From: Ferrovibrio sp036381655
GTDB taxonomy: Bacteria > Pseudomonadota > Alphaproteobacteria > Ferrovibrionales > Ferrovibrionaceae
Direction of reading: 5' to 3'
Assembly: GCF_036381655.1 (NCBI RefSeq)
Contig: NZ_DASVCJ010000037.1
Span: 1-64,000 of the forward strand
DNA length: 64,000 bases
The notes beneath the pieces are model-generated. The model ran no database searches and was not told the DNA's origin. It was given only the letters and a program-made list of their open reading frames with translations. Made by a program: the position numbers and the translations under genes. The first letter of the stretch is position 1. Each line of letters begins with the position of its first letter. This document shows positions 50,743 through 59,147 of this stretch, one piece after another.

Positions 50743-52056
50743 ATGTCGAATGCGGGTGGGTCCGTGGTCACCTTACAGACCGCCAATGGCGGGCCGGCCA
50801 AGGGCGGCTACAAGGACCTCTACGAAGTGGGCGAAATTCCGCCGCTCGGCCATGTGCCGAAGAACATGTATGGCTGGGTGATCCGGCGCGAGCGCCACGG
50901 CCCGCCCGAGCAGTCGATGCAGCTCGAAGTCATTCCCACGCCGGAGATCGACGCCGATGAAGTGCTGATCCTCGTGATGGCCGCGGGCGTCAACTACAAC
51001 GGCGTTTGGGCCGGCCTCGGCGTGCCGATCTCGCCCTTCGACGTGCACAAGGCGCCCTTCCATATCGCCGGCTCGGATGCCGCCGGCATCGTCTGGGCGG
51101 TCGGCCGCCGCGTCAAGCGCTGGAAGATCGGCGACGAGGTGGTCGTCCACTGCAACCAGGACGACGGCGACGACGAGGAATGCAATGGCGGCGATCCGAT
51201 GAATTCGCCGTCACAGCGCATCTGGGGCTACGAGACGCCGGACGGCAGCTTCGCCCAGTTCGCCCGCGTGCAGTCGCGCCAGTTGATGGCGCGGCCGAAG
51301 CACCTGACCTGGGAAGAAAGCGCCTGCTACACGCTGACGCTGGCCACCGCCTATCGCATGCTGTTCGGCCATCGCCCGCATATCCTGCGGCCGGGCCACA
51401 ACGTGCTGGTCTGGGGCGCCGCCGGCGGCCTGGGTTCGATGGCGATCCAGTTGATCGCCACGGCGGGCGCCAATGCGATCGGCGTGATCTCGGAAGACAC
51501 CAAACGCGATTTCGTCATGAGCCTGGGTGCCAAGGGCGTGATCAACCGCAACAACTTCGACTGCTGGGGCCAGCTGCCGCCGGTGATGGACGCCGAGAAA
51601 TACGGCGCCTACATGAAGAAGGTGCGCGAGTTCGGCAAGGCGATCTGGGAGATCACCGGCAAGGGCAACGACGTCGATTTCGTCTTCGAGCATCCGGGCG
51701 AGCAGACCTTCCCGGTCTCCTGCTTCGTGGTCAAGCGCGGCGGCATGGTGGTGTTCTGCGCCGGCACCACAGGCTACAACCTGACATTCGACGCCCGCTT
51801 CGTCTGGATGCGGCAAAAGCGCATCCAGGGCAGCCATTTCGCCAATCTCCTGCAGGCCAGCCAGGCCAACCAGCTGGTGATCGAGCGGCGCCTGGATCCC
51901 TGCATGTCGGAGGTCTTTTCCTGGGCCGACATCCCGCGCGCCCATACCAAGATGTGGAAGAATCAGCACAAGCCCGGCAACATGGCGGTGCTGGTCAGCG
52001 CGAAGACGCCTGGCCTGCGCACCATCGAGGATGCGATCGAGGCGGGGAACAGCTGA
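50743..52056 (+). CDS. ccr: Crotonyl-CoA carboxylase/reductase
   Basis: A 437-aa medium-chain reductase: NADPH-binding Rossmann domain with VWGAAGGLGSMAIQL (about 215-250), the long alpha-helical insert and the CO2-binding residues region typical of Ccr (HCNQDDGDDEECNGGDPMN and WGYETPDGSFAQFARV). It carboxylates crotonyl-CoA with NADPH to ethylmalonyl-CoA, the key step of the ethylmalonyl-CoA pathway. An AAGGAG site precedes the ATG. A strong terminator follows it before mcd. Confidence 0.96.
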   Translation: MSNAGGSVVTLQTANGGPAKGGYKDLYEVGEIPPLGHVPKNMYGWVIRRERHGPPEQSMQLEVIPTPEIDADEVLILVMAAGVNYNGVWAGLGVPISPFDVHKAPFHIAGSDAAGIVWAVGRRVKRWKIGDEVVVHCNQDDGDDEECNGGDPMNSPSQRIWGYETPDGSFAQFARVQSRQLMARPKHLTWEESACYTLTLATAYRMLFGHRPHILRPGHNVLVWGAAGGLGSMAIQLIATAGANAIGVISEDTKRDFVMSLGAKGVINRNNFDCWGQLPPVMDAEKYGAYMKKVREFGKAIWEITGKGNDVDFVFEHPGEQTFPVSCFVVKRGGMVVFCAGTTGYNLTFDARFVWMRQKRIQGSHFANLLQASQANQLVIERRLDPCMSEVFSWADIPRAHTKMWKNQHKPGNMAVLVSAKTPGLRTIEDAIEAGNS

Positions 52057-52094
52057 TCCCGCCGACCGACGCTGCCAGTCTTCCTGTAGATTGG

Positions 52095-52125
52095 CTGGCG
52101 GGCTCGTCCCGCCAGTCGTATTTTT
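52095..52125 (+). terminator. Intrinsic terminator after ccr
   Basis: CTGGCGGG (52095-52102) and CCCGCCAG (52108-52115) form a perfect 8-bp stem with loop CTCGT, followed by TCGTATTTTT. It separates ccr from mcd, so mcd probably has its own promoter or relies on readthrough. Confidence 0.8.
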
Positions 52126-52151
52126 GCCATCGCCATTGACGAGCCAAGATC

Positions 52152-53852
52152 ATGTCCGCTGCAGCCAAGCCCGCCCCCGCCAACGAAAGCCTTCTCATCG
52201 CCGATCTTCTGCCGACCTGCGCCGCCGCCCTGAAGAGCGCCGAGGACTTGCTGGGCACCGCCACCGCCGCGGTCGCGCAGATGGTGCGCGGCGCCGATGG
52301 CCGCATCGACGGCGCCAGGCTGGAGGAAGAGCAGTTCGCCGCCCATGGCCTGGCCTGGCTCGCCACCTATGTCGCGACCCTGAAGGAGGCGCTGCATTGG
52401 GCCGAGCGGCTGCAGGCGGACGGCAAGCTGCGCGAGCTCGAGCGATTGATCCTGCAGGCCGGCTTCGGCGAGTATCTGGCGCAGATCGCCGGCGGCATCA
52501 GCATGAGCCAGGTCGAGGTCTGCCGGCTGACCGATCTCGGCATCGCTCCCGAGGCGCAGCAGCGTTTCCAGGGCGGCGAGGTTCGCCGTTTGATTCAGAG
52601 CGGCAACACCGGCCTCGTCCGCAGCCGCATCGCCGCCCTGATCCAGCATAGCCTCGAGACCGGCGATTTCGGCGAGCCCGGTCTGGATGAGACGATGGCG
52701 ATGGTGCGCGAACAGTTCCACCGCTTCGGTGAGGACAAGGTCGCGCCCTATGCCCATGACTGGCATCTGAAGGACGCCTTCATCCCGATGCCGGTGGTGC
52801 AGGAGATGGCCGAACTCGGCGTCTTCGGCCTGACCATCCCGGAGGAATATGGCGGGCATGGGCTGGGCAAGATGGCGATGTGCGTCGTCTCGGAAGAGCT
52901 CAGCCGCGCCTATATCGGCGTCGGCTCGCTGGGCACCCGCGCCGAGATTGCCGCCGAACTGATCCTGCGCGGCGGCACCGAGGAGCAGCGCCGATACTGG
53001 CTGCCGAAGATCGCCTCGGGCGAAATCCTGCCCACGGCGGTCTTCACCGAGCCCAATACCGGCTCCGACCTCGGCTCCCTGCGCACCCGCGCGGTGAAGG
53101 ACGGCGATGTCTACAAGGTGACCGGCAACAAGACCTGGATCACCCATGCCGCCCGCACCGATTTGATGACGCTGCTGGCCCGCACCGATCCGAACGAGCC
53201 GGGCTATAAGGGCCTGTCGATGTTCCTGGCCGAGAAGCCGCGCGGCGACGACGCCAACCCCTTCCCGGCCAAGGGCATGAGCGGCGGCGAGATCAAGGTG
53301 CTCGGCTATCGCGGCATGAAGGAATACGAGATCGGCTTCGATGGCTTCGAGATCAAGGCGGAGAACCTGCTCGGCGGCAAGGAAAGCCAGGGCTTCAAGC
53401 AGCTCATGGAAACCTTCGAGTCGGCGCGCATCCAGACCGGCGCCCGCGCCCTTGGCGTGGCGCAATGCGCGCTGGAACTGGGCCTGAAATACGCCAACGA
53501 GCGCATCCAGTTCGGCAAACCGATCTACAGCTTCCCGCGCGTACACGGCAAGATCGCCTGGATGGCGGTCGAGACCATGCTGGCGCGCCAGCTCTGCTAC
53601 TTCGCCGCGCGCGAAAAGGATCAGGGCCGGCGCTGCGACCTGGAAGCCGGCATGGCCAAGCTGCTGGCCGCCCGCATCGCCTGGGCCAATGCCGACAATG
53701 CGCTGCAGGTGCATGGCGGCAACGGCTATGCCGAGGAATACCCGATCAGCCGCGTGCTCTGCGACGCCCGCATCCTCAACATCTTCGAGGGCGCGGCCGA
53801 GATCCAGGCCCAGGTGATCGCCCGCCGCCTGCTGGAAACGCGCAACGGTTAG
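52152..53852 (+). CDS. mcd: Methylsuccinyl-CoA dehydrogenase
   Basis: This 566-aa FAD enzyme has an acyl-CoA dehydrogenase core (about 175-560) with FGLTIPEEYGGHGLG, TEPNTGSDLGSLRTRAV and ERIQFGKPIYSFP. A 170-residue N-terminal extension, absent from ordinary 380-aa acyl-CoA dehydrogenases, is typical of methylsuccinyl-CoA dehydrogenase. It oxidises methylsuccinyl-CoA to mesaconyl-CoA, the step after Ecm. Its stop overlaps the convergent dehydratase by 4 bp. Confidence 0.95.
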   Translation: MSAAAKPAPANESLLIADLLPTCAAALKSAEDLLGTATAAVAQMVRGADGRIDGARLEEEQFAAHGLAWLATYVATLKEALHWAERLQADGKLRELERLILQAGFGEYLAQIAGGISMSQVEVCRLTDLGIAPEAQQRFQGGEVRRLIQSGNTGLVRSRIAALIQHSLETGDFGEPGLDETMAMVREQFHRFGEDKVAPYAHDWHLKDAFIPMPVVQEMAELGVFGLTIPEEYGGHGLGKMAMCVVSEELSRAYIGVGSLGTRAEIAAELILRGGTEEQRRYWLPKIASGEILPTAVFTEPNTGSDLGSLRTRAVKDGDVYKVTGNKTWITHAARTDLMTLLARTDPNEPGYKGLSMFLAEKPRGDDANPFPAKGMSGGEIKVLGYRGMKEYEIGFDGFEIKAENLLGGKESQGFKQLMETFESARIQTGARALGVAQCALELGLKYANERIQFGKPIYSFPRVHGKIAWMAVETMLARQLCYFAAREKDQGRRCDLEAGMAKLLAARIAWANADNALQVHGGNGYAEEYPISRVLCDARILNIFEGAAEIQAQVIARRLLETRNG

Positions 53853-54814
53853 GTTTCGATAAAATCCGTGCTGGTCGGATTGCCGCCGCAGACCAGCACG
53901 GCCAGCTTTTCGTCCGGCTTCGGCCGATAGCGGCCGGATAGCAGCGCCGCAAAGGCCGCCGCGCCGCCTGGCTCGGCGACGAGGCGCAGCTTGTCCCACA
54001 GAACCGCCTGGGCCTGCTGGATCGCCTCGTCGCTGACCAGCACGCTCTCGGCCACGTAGCGTTGGGCGATCGGAAACATCAACCGGCCGACCTGCCGCGG
54101 CGCCAGAGAATCGGCCGCGATGCCGCCCGCCGGCGCCTCCACCGGCTGCCCGGCCTGCAAGGCCATGTGCAAGGTCGGCGCCGCCTCCGGCTCTACCGCG
54201 ACGATCTTCACCCGGCCTTCGTACCAGGCGGCGATGCCGCCGATCAGCCCGCCGCCGCCCACCGCGACCAGCAGCGTGTCCAGGTCAGGCGCCTGCTCCT
54301 CCAGCTCCAGTCCGACGCCGCCCTGCCCCAGCAGGGTTTCCGCCTGGTCATAGGCATGCACCGGCATGGCACCGCTTTCGGCCTGCCAGGCCTCGCTGGC
54401 GGCCAACGCCTCGGCATAGCGTTCGCCGCCCACCACCAGGTCGGCACCGTAATTGCGGATCCGCGCGATCTTCATCGCTGCCGCGATGCGCGGCACGAAA
54501 ATCTTGGCCGGGATGCCGCGTTTCATCGCGGCATAGGCGACTGCCGCACCGTGATTGCCGCCCGAAGCCGCCACCACGCCGGCCTTGGGCACCGCACGCT
54601 TCAGCAGGTTGGCGAAAGCGCCGCGCGCCTTGAACGAGCCGGAATGCTGCAGCAGTTCCAGCTTCAGATGGATCGCCGCCAGGGGCAGGTCGAAATCCGC
54701 CCCGGCCACCGTCACCACCGGGGTCCGGCGGACATGCGGCCGGATCAGCGCGGCGGTGGCCCTGATCTCTGCGGGGGTGATGGAAGCGGCGGACAGGTCG
54801 GTCATCATCTTCAT
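53849..54814 (-). CDS. Threonine/serine dehydratase (PLP fold II)
   Basis: From ATG 54814 (321 aa; 54805 is also possible; ATG 54865 lies in an operator and is unlikely). The PLP-Lys motif is SGSFKARGAFANLL, followed by AASGGNHGAAVAYAA and the glycine loop AVGGGGLIGGIAAW. It lacks a C-terminal ACT domain, so is of the catabolic/short type. Threonine dehydration would give 2-oxobutyrate and then propionyl-CoA, which links with the neighbouring ethylmalonyl-CoA pathway. Family members with other amino-acid substrates also exist. Confidence 0.85.
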   Translation of the reverse strand: MKMMTDLSAASITPAEIRATAALIRPHVRRTPVVTVAGADFDLPLAAIHLKLELLQHSGSFKARGAFANLLKRAVPKAGVVAASGGNHGAAVAYAAMKRGIPAKIFVPRIAAAMKIARIRNYGADLVVGGERYAEALAASEAWQAESGAMPVHAYDQAETLLGQGGVGLELEEQAPDLDTLLVAVGGGGLIGGIAAWYEGRVKIVAVEPEAAPTLHMALQAGQPVEAPAGGIAADSLAPRQVGRLMFPIAQRYVAESVLVSDEAIQQAQAVLWDKLRLVAEPGGAAAFAALLSGRYRPKPDEKLAVLVCGGNPTSTDFIET

Positions 54815-54853
54815 CCGTGAACGGAAGCTGGGGCTGAATGCGCCGTTGACATT

Positions 54854-54873
54854 AATTAGAAACATGGCTAATT
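54854..54873. promoter_or_regulatory. Palindromic operator candidate for the ArsR gene
   Basis: AATTAG (54854-54859) and CTAATT (54868-54873) form an inverted repeat with an 8-bp spacer, ending 6 bp before the ArsR ATG. Its position between two divergent genes suits an autoregulatory site that also controls the dehydratase. Confidence 0.55.
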
Positions 54874-54879
54874 GGCAAT

Positions 54880-55182
54880 ATGTCTATTCTAGATGTCGCC
54901 CGCGCCATAGCCAATGACCGCCGGCTGCAGATTCTCGCCTGGCTGAAAGAGCCTGTGCGGCATTTTCCTCCGCAAACGGATGGCGATCTGCAGAAAGACG
55001 GGGTCTGCGGGGTGCTGATTGCCGAAAAACTCGGCGTAAGCCAGCCGACCGCGAGCGAGCATCTGAAAATCCTGACCCAGGCCGGTCTGCTGCGCAGCAA
55101 GCGGATCAAGCAATGGACCTTTTATCGCCGCGACGACGCCCAGATTGCGGCATTGAAGAAAGCCATCACCGACGAACTCTGA
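54880..55182 (+). CDS. ArsR-family winged-helix regulator
   Basis: This 100-aa repressor-type protein has the ArsR HTH: DVARAIANDRRLQILAWL, then LIAEKLGVSQPTASEHLKILTQAGLLRSKR (recognition helix PTASEHLKIL), and a wing with KQWTFYRRDD. The metal-binding Cys motif (ELCVCDL) of classic ArsR is absent, though single Cys43 remains, so it may sense a non-metal signal. It is divergent from the dehydratase. Confidence 0.85.
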   Translation: MSILDVARAIANDRRLQILAWLKEPVRHFPPQTDGDLQKDGVCGVLIAEKLGVSQPTASEHLKILTQAGLLRSKRIKQWTFYRRDDAQIAALKKAITDEL

Positions 55183-55272
55183 GCCAGTCCGGTTGCGGCG
55201 GATTGCCGCGCGAGGGTCGATCACAACCGGGATGATTGGACCGGACCTGCCTCCGCATTATATCGTCGGCAT

Positions 55273-55470
55273 ATGGAAGCCATTGTAAAAACGCTGATCC
55301 CGGTCTTCGCCGTGGCCACCTTCCTGGTGCTTTGCGTCGGCATCTTCGCGCTGTTCCGCGGCGGACGGTTCAATCAGTCCTATTCCAATCTGCTGATGCG
55401 CTGGCGCATCCTATTGCAGTTCATCGCCATTATTCTGATCGCGATCGCCAGCTTCGCCTTCCGACATTGA
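55273..55470 (+). CDS. Twin transmembrane protein (HIG1-like), 65 aa
   Basis: The protein has two TM helices (VKTLIPVFAVATFLVLCVGIFAL and LLQFIAIILIAIASFAF) joined by a basic loop with FNQSYSNLLMRWRI, as in the HIG1-like small proteins of alphaproteobacteria. It precedes the cobalamin adenosyltransferase gene by 10 bp, a pairing common in this class. Function is unknown. Confidence 0.75.
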   Translation: MEAIVKTLIPVFAVATFLVLCVGIFALFRGGRFNQSYSNLLMRWRILLQFIAIILIAIASFAFRH

Positions 55471-55480
55471 GACGACTGCC

Positions 55481-56053
55481 ATGGTGAAACTGGACCGGAT
55501 ATATACCCGCGGCGGCGACAAGGGCATGACCTCGCTTGGAAATGGCGAGCGGGTGCCGAAACACGATCTGCGCGTGGAAGCCTATGGCGCCATCGACGAG
55601 GCCAATGCCACCATCGGCCTGGCGCGGCTGCATACCGCGGGCTCCGACCTGGACGCGATGCTGTCGCGGATCCAGAATGACCTGTTCGATCTCGGCGCCG
55701 ATCTGTCGACGCCGGAAGATGAAGAAGGCAGCCGCCGTCCCGCGCTGCGCATCGCCCAGGTCCAGGTCGACCGGCTCGAGGCGGAAATCGACGCGATGAA
55801 TGCCCGGCTGGCGCCGCTGACCTCTTTCATATTGCCTGGCGGCAGCCCGGCGGCGGCCTATCTGCATCTGGCCCGGACCGTCATCCGCCGCGCCGAGCGG
55901 TTGGTGACCGCCCTGCAGGATGCGGAGGCCATCAACCCGGCGGCGCTTGCCTATATCAACCGCCTGTCGGACCACCTATTCGTGGCCGCCCGCCACGCCA
56001 ATCAGGATGGCGCCGGCGACGTCCTGTGGGTCCCCGGCCTTAATCGCGGCTGA
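55481..56053 (+). CDS. pduO: Cob(I)alamin adenosyltransferase, PduO type
   Basis: A 190-aa PduO-type ATP:corrinoid adenosyltransferase. Family motifs are YTRGGDKGMTSLGNGERVPK (ATP-binding start), EAYGAIDEANATIGLAR, and IQNDLFDLGADLSTP, ending RRAERLVTAL and YINRLSDHLFVAAR. It attaches the 5'-deoxyadenosyl group to cob(I)alamin, making the cofactor that Ecm and methylmalonyl-CoA mutase need. Located with the HIG1-like gene near the pathway genes. Confidence 0.93.
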   Translation: MVKLDRIYTRGGDKGMTSLGNGERVPKHDLRVEAYGAIDEANATIGLARLHTAGSDLDAMLSRIQNDLFDLGADLSTPEDEEGSRRPALRIAQVQVDRLEAEIDAMNARLAPLTSFILPGGSPAAAYLHLARTVIRRAERLVTALQDAEAINPAALAYINRLSDHLFVAARHANQDGAGDVLWVPGLNRG

Positions 56054-56201
56054 GCGCCGCTTCGATTGCAAGACGGCCCGGCAATTTCTGCCGCACGACA
56101 CTCCCGGCGGCCTGCGACCGGCAGAAGTTTCCGCGTTTGCCGTCGCCGGCAATTCTTCGAAATCGTCTGCAATATCATCGTGTTACAAAGCGACACGCCG
56201 C

Positions 56202-56218
56202 TTGGCACGCCGCTTGCT
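56202..56218 (+). promoter_or_regulatory. Sigma54 promoter of flgE
   Basis: TTGGCACGCCGCTTGCT matches the consensus TTGGCACG-N4-TTGCW at all fixed positions. It lies 41-57 bp upstream of the flgE ATG, giving a leader of about 30 nt. Late flagellar genes are sigma54-dependent in several alphaproteobacteria. Confidence 0.85.
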
Positions 56219-56258
56219 CTGATTGGGGCAAATCGATTTCCAGCCAGGAGGCAGTGTT

Positions 56259-57620
56259 ATGACGATCAGTGGTGCGATGCAGACTGCGATCACCGGCCTG
56301 AATGGCCAGTCGACCGCGATCAGCTACATTTCCGACAACGTGGCGAATGCCAACACGACCGGCTACAAGAAGGTCGAATCCCGCTTTCAGACACTGATCA
56401 CCCAGTCCAGCGCCCAGGCGAACACCCATTCGCCGGGCGGCACGATCAACCAGCCCTTCTTCGCCAACAACGTCCAGGGCTCGATCCAGCAGGTCGCGTC
56501 CACCACCTCGATCGCCGTGGTCGGCAATGGCTTCATCCCGGTTTCGAAAAAGAACGGAGAGAACGCCGCCACCGGCCTGCCGACCTTCGAAACCACGGGC
56601 TATTACACCCGCGTCGGCGACTTCAACCAGAATGTCGACGGCTACCTGGTCAACTCCTCGGGCTACTTCCTGCGCGGCTGGAATGTCGATCCGGTGACCG
56701 AGGTGGTCGATACCTCGGCGACCACGGAGGTCCGCGTCTCCAACCTGCTGGATGCGCCGGTCGCCACCTCGGTGGTCGATTACGCCGCCAACCTGCCATC
56801 CAATGCGGTCGATCCGACGACCAGCACCGTCCCGGCGACGCTGTCGACCAGCTCGATCCAGATCTTCGACGCACTGGGCAACGCCCGCACTCTGGATCTG
56901 CAATGGACCCGCATCGGCACCAATAGCTGGACCTTGGAGGTCGGGGCGGCCGGCTCGACCGGTACGACAGTGGCCTTTGGCCCGGTTACGGTCGAATTCG
57001 GCGGTACCGTCAACGGCACCACCGTCTCCCCGGGTACGATCTCCGCCCTGGGCAACTCGAACGGCACCGCGACCAATGGCCTGACCGGCTCCACCGCCGG
57101 CGCCATCGATGACGATGCATCCTTCAGCTTCACCCTCGATTACGGCTCCGGCCCGCAGGCAATAAAGCTCGACCTGGGCTCATACGGCAATTCGATCGGC
57201 ACGACGCAATATGCCGGCGATACCCTGACCCTGAACGACTTCAGCCAGAACGGCGTGCCGCAAGGCAACTTCAAGAGCCTGGCGATCGACAATGACGGCT
57301 TCGTCTCCGTCACCTTCGACAATGGCAACGTGAAGAAGTTCTACCAGATACCGATCGTCAAGTTCCGAGATCCAACCGAACTCGATCGCGTCAACGGCAA
57401 TGCCTTCGTCGAGACGCCGAATTCCGGCGCCGCGGTTCTGGTCCAGCCGGGATCGAGTGGCGCGGGCGACTACGTCTCGGCAGCCATCGAAGGCTCCAAC
57501 GTGGATATCGCCGAGGAATTCTCGAAACTGATCGTCGCGCAGCGCATCTACTCGGCCAATGCCCGCATCATCACGGCATCCGACGATCTGCTGCAGGAGA
57601 CCATTAATATCCGTCGTTAA
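56259..57620 (+). CDS. flgE: Flagellar hook protein FlgE
   Basis: The 453-aa protein is called from ATG 56259, with AGGAGG about ten bases upstream. The N-terminal rod/hook motif is AITGLNGQSTAISYISDNVANANTTGYK, and the C-terminal motif SNVDIAEEFSKLIVAQRIYSANARIITASDDL is the coiled D0 domain. The middle Ala/Thr-rich part matches the hook's variable D1/D2 domains. It polymerises outside the cell to form the hook between rod and filament, secreted by the flagellar type III system. First gene of a flgE-K-L set. Confidence 0.95.
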   Translation: MTISGAMQTAITGLNGQSTAISYISDNVANANTTGYKKVESRFQTLITQSSAQANTHSPGGTINQPFFANNVQGSIQQVASTTSIAVVGNGFIPVSKKNGENAATGLPTFETTGYYTRVGDFNQNVDGYLVNSSGYFLRGWNVDPVTEVVDTSATTEVRVSNLLDAPVATSVVDYAANLPSNAVDPTTSTVPATLSTSSIQIFDALGNARTLDLQWTRIGTNSWTLEVGAAGSTGTTVAFGPVTVEFGGTVNGTTVSPGTISALGNSNGTATNGLTGSTAGAIDDDASFSFTLDYGSGPQAIKLDLGSYGNSIGTTQYAGDTLTLNDFSQNGVPQGNFKSLAIDNDGFVSVTFDNGNVKKFYQIPIVKFRDPTELDRVNGNAFVETPNSGAAVLVQPGSSGAGDYVSAAIEGSNVDIAEEFSKLIVAQRIYSANARIITASDDLLQETINIRR

Positions 57621-57671
57621 CTGACATGACTCTCAGGCGGTCGTCCCGCCCGGGAGTCCCCGGCAGAGCCC

Positions 57672-57692
57672 GGCAGCGCAGAAAGCGCTGCC
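57672..57692 (+). other. Hairpin between flgE and flgK
   Basis: GGCAGCGC-AGAAA-GCGCTGCC is a perfect 8-bp stem just before the flgK ribosome site. It lacks a T-run and may affect mRNA stability or lower flgK expression relative to flgE. Confidence 0.4.
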
Positions 57693-57716
57693 GTCAGCCG
57701 CAAAGGAAGCCGCGCC

Positions 57717-59141
57717 ATGTCGTCGCTCAGTGCCGCCCTTAACACCGCCGTCATCGGCCTCTCGACCTTGCAGCAGCAGGTCCGGTTGGCCTCCGGTAAC
57801 GTGTCGAATGCGCAGAATCCGGACTATACCCGCAAAGTCGCAACGCTCACCACGCCGGTATCGGACGGCCTTCCCGCCGCATCGCTGATTGCCAGCATCA
57901 CGCGCATCGCGGCGCCGGAAATCCGCCAGGACTTCTACGCCAGTCAAGCGCAGTATGGCGAGCTCAGCGTGCAGCTGACTTATTCCAAGGATCTGGCCGA
58001 AGCACTGGATGCCACCAACACCACAGGCGATCAGCCGACCTTGACGGCCATGCTTACCCGCTTCGAGGATGCCTGGAAGCAGCTCGAAGCGACGCCGGAG
58101 GATACCGATCTGCGCAACCAGGTGGTCCTGCGCGGCCAGGAATTGGCAACCGAGATCCGCCGGCTCAACGGCATGCAGTCGCAACTGCAGACCCGGGCGC
58201 AGCAGGACGTCACCACGAATATCGACGCGATCAATACCGCCGCGACGGAGATCGCAAAACTCAATGCGAAGATCGCCTCGCAGACGGCCTCCGGCACCCC
58301 GACGGGCGATCTGGAAGACCTGCGCGACGCCGAAGTGGCCAAACTGGCCGACAAAGTCGGCATCCGCACCATTACGAATGATCGCGGCGAGCTGTTCGTC
58401 TACACCGAAGGCGGCGTGCAGTTGGTCGGAACCGTGGCACAGCAGTTTTCCTACGATACGCTGACCAACACCATCACCACGGTCGGCGGAACGGCTTCGC
58501 TCAACAACGGCTTCCTCAGCGGTGCCGTCCGTGCCTCTCTCGATTATCTCGACACCAGCACGACGGCGCTGAACGACAGCGATCCCAACGTCGGCATGCT
58601 GCAGAAGTTCTTCAATCAGCTCGACTCGTTTGCCGCCAATCTCGTCTCCGTGGTCAATGCGGCCTATGACGATCCCGCTACGGCCGCCACCGAAGAATTC
58701 TTCGACACGGCCGGTCTGACTGCCGGCCAGGAAGCCGGCACGATTTTCGTCGACTCGGCATGGACCACGACTCCGAGCAACCTGGATGCCACACGCGCCG
58801 GGGCGGTGCAGCAGGCATTGCGCAACACCGTCTTGACCTCGGCCCAGGTCAATCCGACGACGGATCCGAACGGCCTTGCGATCGGCAGTGTCAATATCTT
58901 CGGCCTGGTGAACGGCGTTCTGGCCTATCACGCCCGCACGGCCGCCACCAACGACGACAATAAAGCCACTGCCGAGCGGATGCAGGATGCGCTGGACCAG
59001 AAATACCGCAACCTGACCGGCGTCAATATCGACGACGAATTGGCGCAGCTTCAGATCCTGCAGAACAATTATGCGGCTCTGGCCAATGTCATGAATACCG
59101 TCACGCAGATGTTCGATCAGCTGGTGAATATCGGGAGGTAA
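57717..59141 (+). CDS. flgK: Flagellar hook-associated protein FlgK
   Basis: A 474-aa protein with the characteristic N-terminus LSAALNTAVIGLSTLQQQVRLASGNVSNAQNPDYTRK and C-terminus GVNIDDELAQLQILQNNYAALANVMNTVTQMFDQL, as in HAP1. It forms the first junction ring between hook and filament. AAGGAA precedes the start. It ends 6 bp before flgL, in one operon. Confidence 0.93.
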   Translation: MSSLSAALNTAVIGLSTLQQQVRLASGNVSNAQNPDYTRKVATLTTPVSDGLPAASLIASITRIAAPEIRQDFYASQAQYGELSVQLTYSKDLAEALDATNTTGDQPTLTAMLTRFEDAWKQLEATPEDTDLRNQVVLRGQELATEIRRLNGMQSQLQTRAQQDVTTNIDAINTAATEIAKLNAKIASQTASGTPTGDLEDLRDAEVAKLADKVGIRTITNDRGELFVYTEGGVQLVGTVAQQFSYDTLTNTITTVGGTASLNNGFLSGAVRASLDYLDTSTTALNDSDPNVGMLQKFFNQLDSFAANLVSVVNAAYDDPATAATEEFFDTAGLTAGQEAGTIFVDSAWTTTPSNLDATRAGAVQQALRNTVLTSAQVNPTTDPNGLAIGSVNIFGLVNGVLAYHARTAATNDDNKATAERMQDALDQKYRNLTGVNIDDELAQLQILQNNYAALANVMNTVTQMFDQLVNIGR

Positions 59142-59147
59142 TGCGCA

